Positions 9,333 through 17,768 of a DNA stretch of 64,000 bases are shown one piece after another. A program made the translations under genes and the position numbers. Every line of letters begins with the position of its first letter. Positions within the stretch are counted from its first letter, which is position 1. Under the pieces are notes generated by a model, which made no database searches, was not told the origin of the DNA, and saw only the letters and a list, made by a program, of their open reading frames with translations. The stretch covers positions 1,494,973-1,558,972 of the forward strand of contig NZ_PDJD01000001.1 in the NCBI RefSeq assembly GCF_002563925.1, written 5' to 3'. Origin of the DNA: Serinibacter salmoneus (GTDB lineage: Bacteria > Actinomycetota > Actinomycetes > Actinomycetales > Beutenbergiaceae).

Positions 9333-10298
9333 ATGCAGCCACGACGATCCGGATCCAGCGGACTGAGCGTGTCACCCGTGGGTCTCGGGACGATGACCTG
9401 GGGGCGGGATACCGACCGCCATGAGGCAGCCGACCTGATGCGGCTGTTCCTGGACGCCGGAGGATCCCTGCTCGACACGGCCTCCAGTGACGGGTCGGGG
9501 GCAGCCGAGGAGGTAGTCGGCGACCTGCTCTCCGGCGAGATCAGCCGTCGTGAGGTGGTCCTGTGCGGGAAGTCCGGGGTACGTCACGGCGCCGAGGGGA
9601 TCTCGATCAGCGCGGCCCGGGGCGCGCTGCTCGACGACCTGGACGCCACACTCGCCCGGTTGCGCACCGACCACCTGGACCTGTGGCTGGTGCAGGCCCC
9701 TGACGGCGTCACCCCGGCGGAGGAGACCGTCAGCGCGCTGTGCGACGCCGTGCGCAGCGGTCGCACCCGGTACGTCGGGCTCGCCAACCATGCGGGCTGG
9801 GAGACGGCGCAACGGGCGGTCCTGGCGCGCCAGGCCGGAGTACCACTGGCCGCTGCGCAGGTGGAGTACTCCCTCCTGCAGCGCGGCGCTGAGCGCGAGG
9901 TCATCCCGGCGGCGCAGGGCCTCGGCCTCGGCGTGATCGGGTGGTCCGGACTCGGTCGAGGCGTGCTGACCGGGAAGTATCGCCGGGTGCGGCCCGCGGA
10001 CTCCCGGGCGGCCTCACCGCACCTGCGGGCGTTCGTGGAGCCCTACCTGACCGACGATGCCGCACGCGTCGTCGAGGCGGTGGCGACGGCGGCCGACGGG
10101 CTGGGATGCACGCCCGCGCAGGTGGCGCTCGCGTGGGCGCGGCAGGCTCCGGGCATCACCAGCGTGCTGATCGGACCGCGGGCCCCAGGACAACTGGCGC
10201 AGGCGCTGGAGGCGCTGGACCTGGTCCTCCCCCAGCAGATCCGCGACGTGCTGGACGAGGTCACGCAGCCAGCGCTGGGCTACCCCGAACGTCGCTGA
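9333..10298 (+). CDS. Aldo/keto reductase-like protein with altered catalytic tetrad
   Basis: The 321-aa product is a TIM-barrel aldo/keto reductase by overall motif order: GLGTMTWG, LLDTAS, VVLCGKSG, DHLDLWL, YVGLANH, ARQAPGITSVLIG. Of the family tetrad Asp-Tyr-Lys-His, Asp (DTAS) and Lys (CGKS) remain. The Tyr of the usual DTAxxYG is replaced (DTASSDG), and the His of the usual xxxHxPD is Gln (LVQAPD). It may therefore be non-reductive, a cofactor sensor or an enzyme with changed chemistry. The ATG at 9333 lies 6 nt after TACGCT; an in-frame upstream start would run into the uppP promoter region. Confidence 0.82.
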   Translation: MQPRRSGSSGLSVSPVGLGTMTWGRDTDRHEAADLMRLFLDAGGSLLDTASSDGSGAAEEVVGDLLSGEISRREVVLCGKSGVRHGAEGISISAARGALLDDLDATLARLRTDHLDLWLVQAPDGVTPAEETVSALCDAVRSGRTRYVGLANHAGWETAQRAVLARQAGVPLAAAQVEYSLLQRGAEREVIPAAQGLGLGVIGWSGLGRGVLTGKYRRVRPADSRAASPHLRAFVEPYLTDDAARVVEAVATAADGLGCTPAQVALAWARQAPGITSVLIGPRAPGQLAQALEALDLVLPQQIRDVLDEVTQPALGYPERR

Positions 10299-10336
10299 AG
10301 GTCGCACTCCCTCCTCGGGGACGTCAGCCCTCGCCG

Positions 10337-10633
10337 TCATTCCTCGTCGTCGAGATCGAGTTCCTCGAGGTCGTCGTCGAGGTCGTCGTAGTCCTCATCG
10401 TCCTCATCGTCCTCGAGGTCGTCCTCGTCCTCGTCGTCGTACACGTCGAAGGGCGTGTCGACCTGGTAGGCCGTGAACAGCGCATCGTCGTAGACGTCGA
10501 AGGCGTCGGCAAGCAGGTTCGCAGCCCGCTCCACGGCGTCCGAATCGGGGTCGCGAGTCGTGCGCGCGGCCTCGAGGTGGGACTCGAAGGCCGCCACGAG
10601 GCGGTCAAGGGCAGCGCGCGGGTCAGTGGCCAT
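10337..10633 (-). CDS. Small conserved protein with polyacidic tail
   Basis: The 98-aa product has a helical N-terminal half (about 1-55, Ala/Arg/Glu-rich, with RAALDRLVAAFESHLEAAR) and a tail from about residue 63 in which roughly three quarters of residues are Asp or Glu. Such tails can mimic DNA or bind basic proteins; no function is established. The ATG at 10633 is supported by TACCGT 6 nt upstream; the longer open frame adds an unrelated 23 residues. Divergent from the DUF5703 gene. Confidence 0.7.
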   Translation of the reverse strand: MATDPRAALDRLVAAFESHLEAARTTRDPDSDAVERAANLLADAFDVYDDALFTAYQVDTPFDVYDDEDEDDLEDDEDDEDYDDLDDDLEELDLDDEE

Positions 10634-10639
10634 ACCTGA

Positions 10640-10645
10640 ACGGTA
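10640..10645 (-). promoter_or_regulatory. -10-like TACCGT of the acidic-protein gene
   Basis: TACCGT ends 6 nt before the ATG at 10633, the leaderless spacing seen at many genes in this window. Confidence 0.4.
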
Positions 10646-10704
10646 GCGCGACCTGGGGCACAATGGCACCGCATCACGCTGGGGCTTCATCGGGAGGAGC
10701 ACGG

Positions 10705-10959
10705 ATGACCGACGCGGCGCGTCAGGCGCAGGACCACGGGGTCTCGAATGCGATCGCCTCGGGCAGCGCCGCCCGACGTACCTACGAGTTCCGCGTCGTC
10801 ACCCTCCCCCGCAGTGCCAGTCGGGGCGATGTGCGCCGCCTGCTCACCGACGAGGCGGAGTACGGTCGCTGGGAGCTCGCGCGCACGGTCCACTACCTGG
10901 GTGGGCAGCGCAAGGTATGGTTGCGCCGTCGGGTCCTTCGGGTGGCCGCCACGCTCTGA
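10705..10959 (+). CDS. DUF5703 family small protein
   Basis: The 84-aa product has a Ser/Ala-rich lead followed by the conserved core (about residues 25-80) with YEFRVVTLPR, LLTDEAEYGRWEL and a basic VWLRRRVLR. This matches the actinobacterial DUF5703 pattern, function unknown. GGAGGAG stands 4-5 nt before the ATG at 10705 and decides the start over an upstream in-frame ATG. It is divergent from the acidic-protein gene. Confidence 0.75.
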   Translation: MTDAARQAQDHGVSNAIASGSAARRTYEFRVVTLPRSASRGDVRRLLTDEAEYGRWELARTVHYLGGQRKVWLRRRVLRVAATL

Positions 10960-10986
10960 CCCTGGGCCTGCCGACCTCGAGGACTC

Positions 10987-12327
10987 TCACATGGTGCGCA
11001 GCAACCGATCCAGCACGCGAACGCCGAAATGCACCGAGTCGACCGGCACCCGCTCGTCCACGCCGTGGAACATCCCGGCGAAGTCGAGGTCCGCCGGCAG
11101 GCGCAGTGGAGCGAAGCCGTAGCCCTCGATCCCCAGCCCCTTCAGGGCCTTGTTGTCGGTGCCGCCCGAGAGCATGTACGGCAGCACGGCTGCCTCAGGG
11201 TCCTCCGCGCGGATGGCCGCGGTCATGGCGTCGGTGAGGTCCGTGCCGAACGGCGCCTCCAGCGCGATGTCCTCGCTCACGCTCTCGAAGGTGATGCCCT
11301 CGCCCGCCAGCTCCCTAAGGGTCGCCATGGTCGCGTCCTTGCCGCCGGGCAGGTAGCGCACGTCGATCACGCCGCTGGCCTGGCCGGGGACCACGTTGGC
11401 CTTGTAGCCGGCGTCCAGCTGTGTCGGGTTGGCGGTGGTGGACAGGGTGGCGCCCACGAACTTCGCGGCGCTCCCCAGCGCCGCGACGAGCCGGTCGGTG
11501 CCCTGCGGGTCCGTGGGGTCCCAGGCGGTGCCGGTGAGGTCGGCGACCCCCTGCAGGAGCTGATGCACGGTCGGGGTGATGGACCGCGGCCAGCGGTGTG
11601 CGCCGATCCGCGCGATCGCTCCCGCCAATCGAGCCACCGCGTTGTCGACGCTGACCTGGGATCCGTGCTGCGCCACGCCGTCGGCGATCAGCTTGGTCCA
11701 GGCGATGCCCTTCTCCGCGGTCTGGAGCAGGTACGCCCGCTGCCCGCCGACCTCGACCGAGAACCCCCCGACCTCGGAGACGGCCTCGGTGGCACCCTCG
11801 AAGAACTCCGGGTGGTGGTCCACGGCCCAGTGCGAGCCGAAGCGTCCACCGGCCTCCTCGTCGGCGAAGAAGGCGACCACGAGATCACGCGGGGGCTTGC
11901 GCCCCGTGCGCGCCATGTCCCGCAGCACGGCGAGCATCATCGCGTCCATGTCCTTCATGTCCACGGCGCCACGGCCCCAGATCAGGCCGTCCATCTCGTC
12001 CCCGCCGAACGGGTCCATCTTCCAGTCGCTCGCCTCGGCGGGCACCACATCGGTGTGGCCGTGCAGCACGAGCGCGCCGCGTCCCGGATCCGTGCCCTCG
12101 ATCCGCAGGAACACGTTGGCGCGGCCGGGTGCGCTCTCCAGCAGCACCGGGTCGTACCCGACCTCGGTGAGTTCGGACATGACGTACTCCGCCGCGGCGC
12201 GCTCCCCGGGTCCCGACCCGTCGCCGTAGTTGGAGGAGTCGATGCGGATGAGCTCGCGGCAGATGCGCACGGCCTCGTGCTGCGGGTCCGGGTGCGGCGA
12301 CGTGGTCGGGTCGGTGGGCTCGGTCAT
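10987..12327 (-). CDS. M20 family metallopeptidase
   Basis: This di-zinc hydrolase of the ArgE/DapE/dipeptidase group is 446 aa long. Visible ligand motifs are VLHGHTDVVP, the bridging Asp in RGAVDMKD, the catalytic Glu pair in FFADEEAGG, and the C-terminal His in AGMFHGVDE. A lid domain sits between (about residues 190-320). Substrate is probably a peptide or N-acyl amino acid. The ATG at 12327 overlaps the M3 peptidase stop as ATGA, so the two peptidases are translationally coupled. The much longer open frame upstream is antisense noise over the M3 gene. A homolog (Rv2141c) lies in the comparable M. tuberculosis region. Confidence 0.9.
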   Translation of the reverse strand: MTEPTDPTTSPHPDPQHEAVRICRELIRIDSSNYGDGSGPGERAAAEYVMSELTEVGYDPVLLESAPGRANVFLRIEGTDPGRGALVLHGHTDVVPAEASDWKMDPFGGDEMDGLIWGRGAVDMKDMDAMMLAVLRDMARTGRKPPRDLVVAFFADEEAGGRFGSHWAVDHHPEFFEGATEAVSEVGGFSVEVGGQRAYLLQTAEKGIAWTKLIADGVAQHGSQVSVDNAVARLAGAIARIGAHRWPRSITPTVHQLLQGVADLTGTAWDPTDPQGTDRLVAALGSAAKFVGATLSTTANPTQLDAGYKANVVPGQASGVIDVRYLPGGKDATMATLRELAGEGITFESVSEDIALEAPFGTDLTDAMTAAIRAEDPEAAVLPYMLSGGTDNKALKGLGIEGYGFAPLRLPADLDFAGMFHGVDERVPVDSVHFGVRVLDRLLRTM

Positions 12328-14414
12328 GCCAGTCCCCTTCGGTTCAGCAACGGTGTGATGTCGGGGTCGCGGCCCGTCAGGTCGCGGAAGAAGCCCATCG
12401 GGTCCCCGGAGTGCCCGCGGGACAGGAGCGCCTCGCGGTACCGGCGGCCACGCTGCGGGTCCAGGCCGTCGTTCTCCCCCTGCTCGAACCAGGACTGGGT
12501 GTCCGCGTCGAGCACCTCCGACCAGATGTAGGAGTAGTAGCCGGCGTCGTAGTCGCCGGCGAAGATGTGATTGAAGTAGGTAGTGCGGTAGCGGGGCGGG
12601 ACCAGGTCGAAGGCGGCGCCGGCGGCCGCGAGGGCCGCCTCCTCGAACGGCACGACCTGCTCGATGTCGGTGGGCACGTCCTGTGGGGCGAGGCTGTGCC
12701 ACGCCTGGTCCAGTAACGCGGCACCCAGGTACTCCGCCGTCGCGAAGCCCTCGCCGTACTGCGCGGACTCGCGCAGGCGCTCCGCAACCTCGGGGTCGAG
12801 CGACTCCCCGGTCTCGTGGTGGCGCGCGTAGCGGGCGAGCACCGTCGGGTGGGTCTGCCACATCTCGTTGACCTGGGAGGGGAACTCGACGAAGTCGCGC
12901 GGCACGGCGGTCCCGGAGAGCGAGGGGTAGGTCACATCCGAGAGCAGGCCGTGCAGGGCGTGGCCGAACTCGTGGAAGAGCGTGTTCACCTCGTCCCAGG
13001 TCAACAGGGTGGGCTGCCCCTCGGGCGGCCGCGGGATGTTGAGCGTATTGGTCACCACCGGCCGGGTGCCGAGCAGGCGAGACTGGTCCACGAAGCTCGT
13101 CATCCATGCCCCGCCGCGCTTCCCGGCGCGGGCGTAGTAGTCGCCGAGGAAGAGTCCGAGGCCGGTGCCGTCGGCGTCGTGGACCTCCCATACCCGCATG
13201 CCGTCCGCGTAGGTGGGCAGGTCGAACCGCTCGGTGAAGGTGATCCCGAGGAGCTCGGTCGCGGTGCGGAAGACGCCCTCGGTCAGCACCTGGTCGAGTT
13301 CGAGGTAGGGGCGAAGCGCCGCGCGATCCACCTGGAACCGCTCGCGGCGGACCTGATCGGCGTAGAACGGCCAGTCCCCCGCCTCGAACGGTGCGCCCGG
13401 ATCGTCCCGCTCGGCGAGCGCGGCCAACTCCTTCGCCTCCGCGCGTGCGTTGCGCACGGCGGGGGTGATCAGTCGCTCCAGCATGCCCATCACCGCCTCG
13501 GAGGTAGCGGCGGTCCCGCGCGCCGCGACGCTCGCCGCATGATGCGGGTAGCCCAGCAGTCGGGCGCGTTCGGCTCGCAGCCGCACGAGTTCCAGCAGGG
13601 TCTCGCGGGTGTCGGAGTCCGCGTCCACGCCGCTGCCGCGGCTGGTGGAGGCGTCCTGGACCCGGCGGCGCAACGCCCGGCTGCGCGCATCGGTCAGCAC
13701 CGGCTGACTCGTGGGCAGGATCATCGTGATGAGGTAGGGCGCGGCGCTCCCCCGGTCCTGCGCCGAGCGAGCGAACGCGGCACGATCGCCCGCCGCGAGC
13801 CCCTCGAGCTCGGACTCCTCGGTCACCTCGACGGCCGCCGCCTGCATGGCCGCGACCTCGCGCTGTCCGAAGCGGGCACGCAGGGTGGACATGCGTGCAT
13901 TGATCTCGCGCAGTCGAGCCTGGGCCTCGGTGTCGAGGTCCACGCCCGCGAGGGTCGCGCGGCGCTTCAGCACCTGCAGGAGCCACCTGGTCTCCTCGCT
14001 CGACTCCTGCGTGGCCAGGTTCCGCTCGAGCTCCTGGTATCGGGCGAACAGGCGGTCATCGAGGCGGAACGCGTCGTAGTGCGCCTCATACAGCGGGCTG
14101 AGTTCCTCGGCGAGGGCATCGATCTCGCTGCCACCCACCGAGGAGGCGTAGACGAAGAGCGTGGCCGCGACGCGCTGCAGCAGAGCCCCGGAGCGCTCGA
14201 GCGGCTCGAGCACGTTCGCCACGCTCGCCGGCGAGGTATCGGTTGCCACCGCCTCCCACTCGGCGCGTTGCTGGGCGATCCCGGCGTGGAACGCCGGGGC
14301 GATGTGCTCGATCCGGATGACATCCAGCGGCGGGAGCCCGTACGGGAGGGGCGAGGGCTCAGCGAACGGATTGCTGGGGTCCAGGCTGGCGGCACCATCG
14401 AGACGAGTCGGCAT
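12324..14414 (-). CDS. M3 family oligopeptidase (Dcp/OpdA-like)
   Basis: The 696-aa zinc peptidase has the M3 signature HEFGHALHGL near residues 480-489, with the third ligand Glu in EFPSQVNE downstream. It likely hydrolyses cytosolic oligopeptides or dipeptidyl units; there is no signal peptide. The C-terminal HIFAGDYDAGYYSYIWSEV is typical of Dcp-type members. The ATG at 14414 is preferred because AGGA precedes it by about 7 nt. Its product peptides could feed the coupled M20 enzyme, an inference from the ATGA overlap. Confidence 0.92.
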   Translation of the reverse strand: MPTRLDGAASLDPSNPFAEPSPLPYGLPPLDVIRIEHIAPAFHAGIAQQRAEWEAVATDTSPASVANVLEPLERSGALLQRVAATLFVYASSVGGSEIDALAEELSPLYEAHYDAFRLDDRLFARYQELERNLATQESSEETRWLLQVLKRRATLAGVDLDTEAQARLREINARMSTLRARFGQREVAAMQAAAVEVTEESELEGLAAGDRAAFARSAQDRGSAAPYLITMILPTSQPVLTDARSRALRRRVQDASTSRGSGVDADSDTRETLLELVRLRAERARLLGYPHHAASVAARGTAATSEAVMGMLERLITPAVRNARAEAKELAALAERDDPGAPFEAGDWPFYADQVRRERFQVDRAALRPYLELDQVLTEGVFRTATELLGITFTERFDLPTYADGMRVWEVHDADGTGLGLFLGDYYARAGKRGGAWMTSFVDQSRLLGTRPVVTNTLNIPRPPEGQPTLLTWDEVNTLFHEFGHALHGLLSDVTYPSLSGTAVPRDFVEFPSQVNEMWQTHPTVLARYARHHETGESLDPEVAERLRESAQYGEGFATAEYLGAALLDQAWHSLAPQDVPTDIEQVVPFEEAALAAAGAAFDLVPPRYRTTYFNHIFAGDYDAGYYSYIWSEVLDADTQSWFEQGENDGLDPQRGRRYREALLSRGHSGDPMGFFRDLTGRDPDITPLLNRRGLA

Positions 14415-14506
14415 GCCTCCATCCTGCCTCACCCGATGTGGCGCCCCGTCGGCCAGACCCTCGCGACCTGCACCCTCGAGCCCGCCAAGGGCCACCAACG
14501 AAGAAA

Positions 14507-14538
14507 CGGCTGAACCCCCATCACTGGGGGTTCAGCCG
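14507..14538 (-). terminator. Intrinsic terminator downstream of tRNA-Leu
   Basis: A perfect 14-bp stem (14507-14520 with 14525-14538, loop TCAC) is followed on the minus strand by TTTCTT. It lies 25 bp past the tRNA 3' end. Confidence 0.75.
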
Positions 14539-14563
14539 TTCACGATGTCCTGAGACATCACCA

Positions 14564-14652
14564 TGGTGTCCGAGGGGGGACTTGAACCCCCACGCCCTAA
14601 TACGGGCACTAGCACCTCAAGCTAGCGCGTCTGCCAATTCCGCCACCCGGAC
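14564..14652 (-). tRNA. tRNA-Leu (anticodon GAG)
   Basis: The minus strand folds as a class II tRNA: 7-bp acceptor stem GTCCGGG/CTCGGAC with one G-U pair, a D arm, anticodon stem CTAGC/GCTAG with loop TTGAGGT (anticodon GAG), a long variable arm closed by GCCC/GGGC, a T arm with GTTCAAG, and an encoded CCA end (14564-14566). It reads CUC and CUU codons. Confidence 0.95.
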
Positions 14653-14730
14653 GGGGTGTGCTGCTCCCGTGAGGCGCGGTAACCCGCCCCAGGCAGCGGG
14701 GAAGACACTAGCACGCCACCCGCTCACTCC

Positions 14731-15753
14731 CTAATCGGCATGACGCCGGGCCAGAAGCACCGTCGCTCCGCCGATCAGCAGCACACCACCGGCGGCTGCC
14801 AGCAGCCCCAGCGACCCGTTCCCTGTCTCCGCGAGTTCCTGCGCATCGCTGCGTTCCGCATCCGAAGGCCCGCCCGACACCGACGCGTCGGGCGCGGGGT
14901 CGGGGTCGGGGTCGGGCGCGGACTCGCTGACCGAGGGCGATTCCGGCGGGGAGGACGCCGGTGATTCGGGGCCCTCGGGAACCGTCACCGCGGTGCTCAC
15001 GACGGGCAGCACCATGTCAGTACCGCGACACAGCAGCGTCACCTCGTACTGACCCGGCGTGACGTCGTGGGGCACCGGGAGTGACCCGCTGAACCTCGCC
15101 CCGGTGGACACCTCCACCTCGATCGAGGCCCTGGATTGCCCATCCTCCTCGAGGGACACGAGGGCGTTGCGCAGGGCGACACCGTTCCAGGCACACCATC
15201 CCTCGACGTCCAACAGCGACCCGGGAGTCACGACGGCATCGGCGACGGTGATCTGCGGACCCTGGTCCACGGGCACGGTGGGCTGCGGGGCGTCGGAGGT
15301 CACCACCCGTAGCTCCTCCTCCCAGAACACCATGGAGGGGACCGACTCACCATCGCGCCAGCAGGGGACCTGCACCACGTAGTCCCCCTCGAGCGCCGCC
15401 TCGGGGATGGTCAGGGAACCGGAGAAGCTCCCCTCGTCGTCGACCTCCCACCGCTCGCTCACCAGGGCGGGGCCGGACTCCAGCGTGCGTGGGAGGACCT
15501 GGGGTTCGACCACGTCGCCCGGACCCTCGAACCCGAGGCACGCCCCGGTGACGGCGACCTGGCCGCCGGGTGCCACCGAGTCGGGGGTGACCTCGAACAT
15601 CACCTGACTCTCGCCGGCCGGCGTCGGGGTCACAGAATCCGTTGCCTCGCTCGTGGCCGTGGAGGCAACGGCAGCCGGGCCGGTCATCAGGAGCGCGACG
15701 GGGAGGGTCAGCATCCCCAGCGCCCGTGCCACTGTTGGGGTGAGGGTTCGCAT
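14731..15753 (-). CDS. LAETG-anchored cell-wall surface protein
   Basis: The 340-aa secreted protein has an N-terminal signal peptide (hydrophobic core about residues 11-30, AxA-type cleavage near AVAST), two or three beta-rich domains with paired cysteines, a Ser/Pro/Asp-rich stalk (about 255-300), LAETG at 307-311, a hydrophobic segment, and a charged tail RRHAD. LAxTG is the motif used by class E sortases of high-GC Gram-positives. No sortase gene is in the window. The start overlaps the dienelactone hydrolase stop (TGATG; a GTG one codon earlier is also possible), with GAGGAG 8 nt upstream. Confidence 0.82.
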   Translation of the reverse strand: MRTLTPTVARALGMLTLPVALLMTGPAAVASTATSEATDSVTPTPAGESQVMFEVTPDSVAPGGQVAVTGACLGFEGPGDVVEPQVLPRTLESGPALVSERWEVDDEGSFSGSLTIPEAALEGDYVVQVPCWRDGESVPSMVFWEEELRVVTSDAPQPTVPVDQGPQITVADAVVTPGSLLDVEGWCAWNGVALRNALVSLEEDGQSRASIEVEVSTGARFSGSLPVPHDVTPGQYEVTLLCRGTDMVLPVVSTAVTVPEGPESPASSPPESPSVSESAPDPDPDPAPDASVSGGPSDAERSDAQELAETGNGSLGLLAAAGGVLLIGGATVLLARRHAD

Positions 15754-16502
15754 CACACTCGCTCCTCGGTCTCGACTCCCGCGGGCTGCTCACCCGCGTG
15801 GAGCGCCAGGAAGGCCAACGTCCGTTCCCACGCGAGCGCCGAGGCCTCGGCGTGGTGGAAGGCCGGGTTCGGGTTGTCGAAGGCGTGATTGGCTCCCGGG
15901 TAGGTGTACCAGTCCACGCCGGGATGCACCACGGCGGCCCGCACCCGAGCCTGGGTCGCGAGGTCGATGAAGGAATCCGCCTCGCCGAAGTGATGCAGGC
16001 TCGGCATCGTGACCCGATCAGCGAGGTCCAGGTGGGCGGGGATGGAGGAACCGTAGTAGCTCACCAGGGCATGCACGAGGTCGGGGTTCTCGGCGGCCAC
16101 CCGGAAGGCGACCCCGCCCCCGAAACAGAACCCCAGCAGCATGGGCCGGCCCTCCAGCGCTGCCGCGTCGCGGGCCCACGCGAGCACCGCCGTCGTATCC
16201 CGCACGGCTGCGTCCAGGCCGAGACCGGTCGAGGCGGCCATACCGGCCGAGAGCACCTGCTCGAGGTCGCCGTCCTCGGGAGTGGCCACCAGCCCGAGAC
16301 GCCAGTACAACTGCGGGACGGCGACGGCGTAGCCCTGCTGGGCAAAGTCGCAGGCCCGGTCCCGGATGTACCCGGTGACTCCGAAGATCTCCTGCACAAG
16401 CACGATTCCCGGCCCCTCGCCCCGCTCCGGGAGGAACACCTCCACGGGGATCTCACCGGCGTCGGTGGGTACGGTCACGAGGCGGGTGGCGGCGCTGCTC
16501 AT
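15753..16502 (-). CDS. Dienelactone hydrolase family protein
   Basis: The 249-aa alpha/beta hydrolase has the Cys-Asp-His triad expected of the family: GFCFGGG (nucleophile Cys), HFGEAD (Asp) and GANHAF (His). QEIFGV near residue 37 holds the conserved Glu. It probably hydrolyses a lactone or activated ester; the true substrate is unknown. ATG start. Its stop overlaps the start of the LAETG wall-protein gene, an unexpected partner. Confidence 0.88.
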   Translation of the reverse strand: MSSAATRLVTVPTDAGEIPVEVFLPERGEGPGIVLVQEIFGVTGYIRDRACDFAQQGYAVAVPQLYWRLGLVATPEDGDLEQVLSAGMAASTGLGLDAAVRDTTAVLAWARDAAALEGRPMLLGFCFGGGVAFRVAAENPDLVHALVSYYGSSIPAHLDLADRVTMPSLHHFGEADSFIDLATQARVRAAVVHPGVDWYTYPGANHAFDNPNPAFHHAEASALAWERTLAFLALHAGEQPAGVETEERV

Positions 16503-16582
16503 GGCGCGATCATGCCATCGCCCGCCGGCGGGCGGGGCAGCGGGCTGGTGAACCGAGGGCGAGGATGCGGCATCCTTGAGGG

Positions 16583-17242
16583 GTGACGAGCACCGACTTC
16601 GCCGACCTGGACCCGGCCGGCCCCGCCGAGGAGGAGCGCGGACTGGACGGCTGGCGACACTCCGGCCGGCTCCTGTACGCCCTCATGGGGATCTCCGCGA
16701 TCGCGTGCATCCTCGCCAGCGCGGTGCTCTCGATCGACGCCTACCTGCTCGCGCTGAACCCGGATACGGTGCTCGGCTGCGACCTCAACGCGGCTGTCTC
16801 CTGCGGAGCCGTCGCGCAGTCCTGGCAGGCGCAGGTGTTCGGGTTCCCGAACGCGTTCATCGGGCTGGCGACCGAGCCGGTGGTGCTGACCATCGCCGTC
16901 GCCGGGTTCTCCGGGGTGCGCTTCCCCCGCTGGTTCATGCTGTCCGCGCAGATCGGGTACCTGCTGGGGCTGATCTTCGCGTACTGGCTCTTCTACCAGT
17001 CCTACACCGACATCGGCGCGCTGTGCCCGTGGTGCCTGACGATCACCGTGTTCACCACGGTGACGTTCTTCACGATGCTGCACATCAACATCGCGCAGGA
17101 CAACCTCCACCTGCCCCGCCGGGCCCAGAAGAGCGCGCTCAAGGCGGTGCGACTCGGCCTGGACGTGGTGGTCCCCGGTGTGCTGATCGCCGCGATCGCG
17201 ATGGCCATCCTGGTGAAGTACGGCACGGTGATCTTCTCGTGA
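16583..17242 (+). CDS. Vitamin K epoxide reductase (VKOR) family membrane protein
   Basis: The 219-aa membrane protein has about five transmembrane helices. It carries the VKOR cysteines: a loop pair in GCDLNAAVSCG (about residues 66-76) and the quinone-site pair CPWC (about 149-152). Bacterial VKOR reoxidises DsbA-like oxidants using quinone and so drives disulfide formation in exported proteins. No DsbA-like gene adjoins it here. GTG start, divergent from the dienelactone hydrolase. It is 19 bp upstream of trmL. Confidence 0.9.
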   Translation: MTSTDFADLDPAGPAEEERGLDGWRHSGRLLYALMGISAIACILASAVLSIDAYLLALNPDTVLGCDLNAAVSCGAVAQSWQAQVFGFPNAFIGLATEPVVLTIAVAGFSGVRFPRWFMLSAQIGYLLGLIFAYWLFYQSYTDIGALCPWCLTITVFTTVTFFTMLHINIAQDNLHLPRRAQKSALKAVRLGLDVVVPGVLIAAIAMAILVKYGTVIFS

Positions 17243-17261
17243 CCGCTGCCGTGCTCACGCG

Positions 17262-17765
17262 ATGACAACCGACCCCGTGCCCGCCCCGGCGCAGCACCCT
17301 CTCGCTCACATCGTCTTCTACGCGCCCTGCATCCCGGGCAACTCCGGGGCCGCGATCCGGCTCGCAGCACTCACCGGGGCGATGCTCCACCTGGTGGAGC
17401 CCCTCGGGTTCGACATGTCCGAGGCCAAACTTCGCCGGGCCGGGTTGGACTACCACGACCTCGCCCACGTGCGAGTGCATCCGAACCTGGACAGCGCCCT
17501 GGAGGCCACCTCCCCGGGACGGGTCTGGGCCTTCACCGCTCAGGCCGAGACCACGATGGCGCGCGTGGACTACGCGGTTGGGGACGTGCTGCTGTTCGGC
17601 CCGGAACCGACAGGCTTGCCCGAGGAGGTGCTCACCGATCCGCGCATCACCGCGAGGGTGCGGATCCCGATGCGGCCCGGCCTGCGCTCGCTCAATCTCG
17701 CCAATGCCGCGACCCTGGCGGTGTACGAGCTGTGGCGCCAGCACGACTACGTCGGCGGCGGCTGA
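17262..17765 (+). CDS. trmL: tRNA (cytidine(34)-2'-O)-methyltransferase TrmL
   Basis: This SPOUT-fold enzyme of 167 aa methylates the 2'-OH of the wobble nucleotide in tRNA-Leu isoacceptors. Key motifs are PCIPGNSGAAIRLAA near the N-terminus, LLFGPEPTGLP, and RIPMRPGLRSLNLANAATL, which forms the trefoil-knot SAM site. The length is typical. ATG start. It is 3 bp upstream of the phosphotransferase gene. Confidence 0.92.
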   Translation: MTTDPVPAPAQHPLAHIVFYAPCIPGNSGAAIRLAALTGAMLHLVEPLGFDMSEAKLRRAGLDYHDLAHVRVHPNLDSALEATSPGRVWAFTAQAETTMARVDYAVGDVLLFGPEPTGLPEEVLTDPRITARVRIPMRPGLRSLNLANAATLAVYELWRQHDYVGGG

Positions 17766-17768
17766 CCT

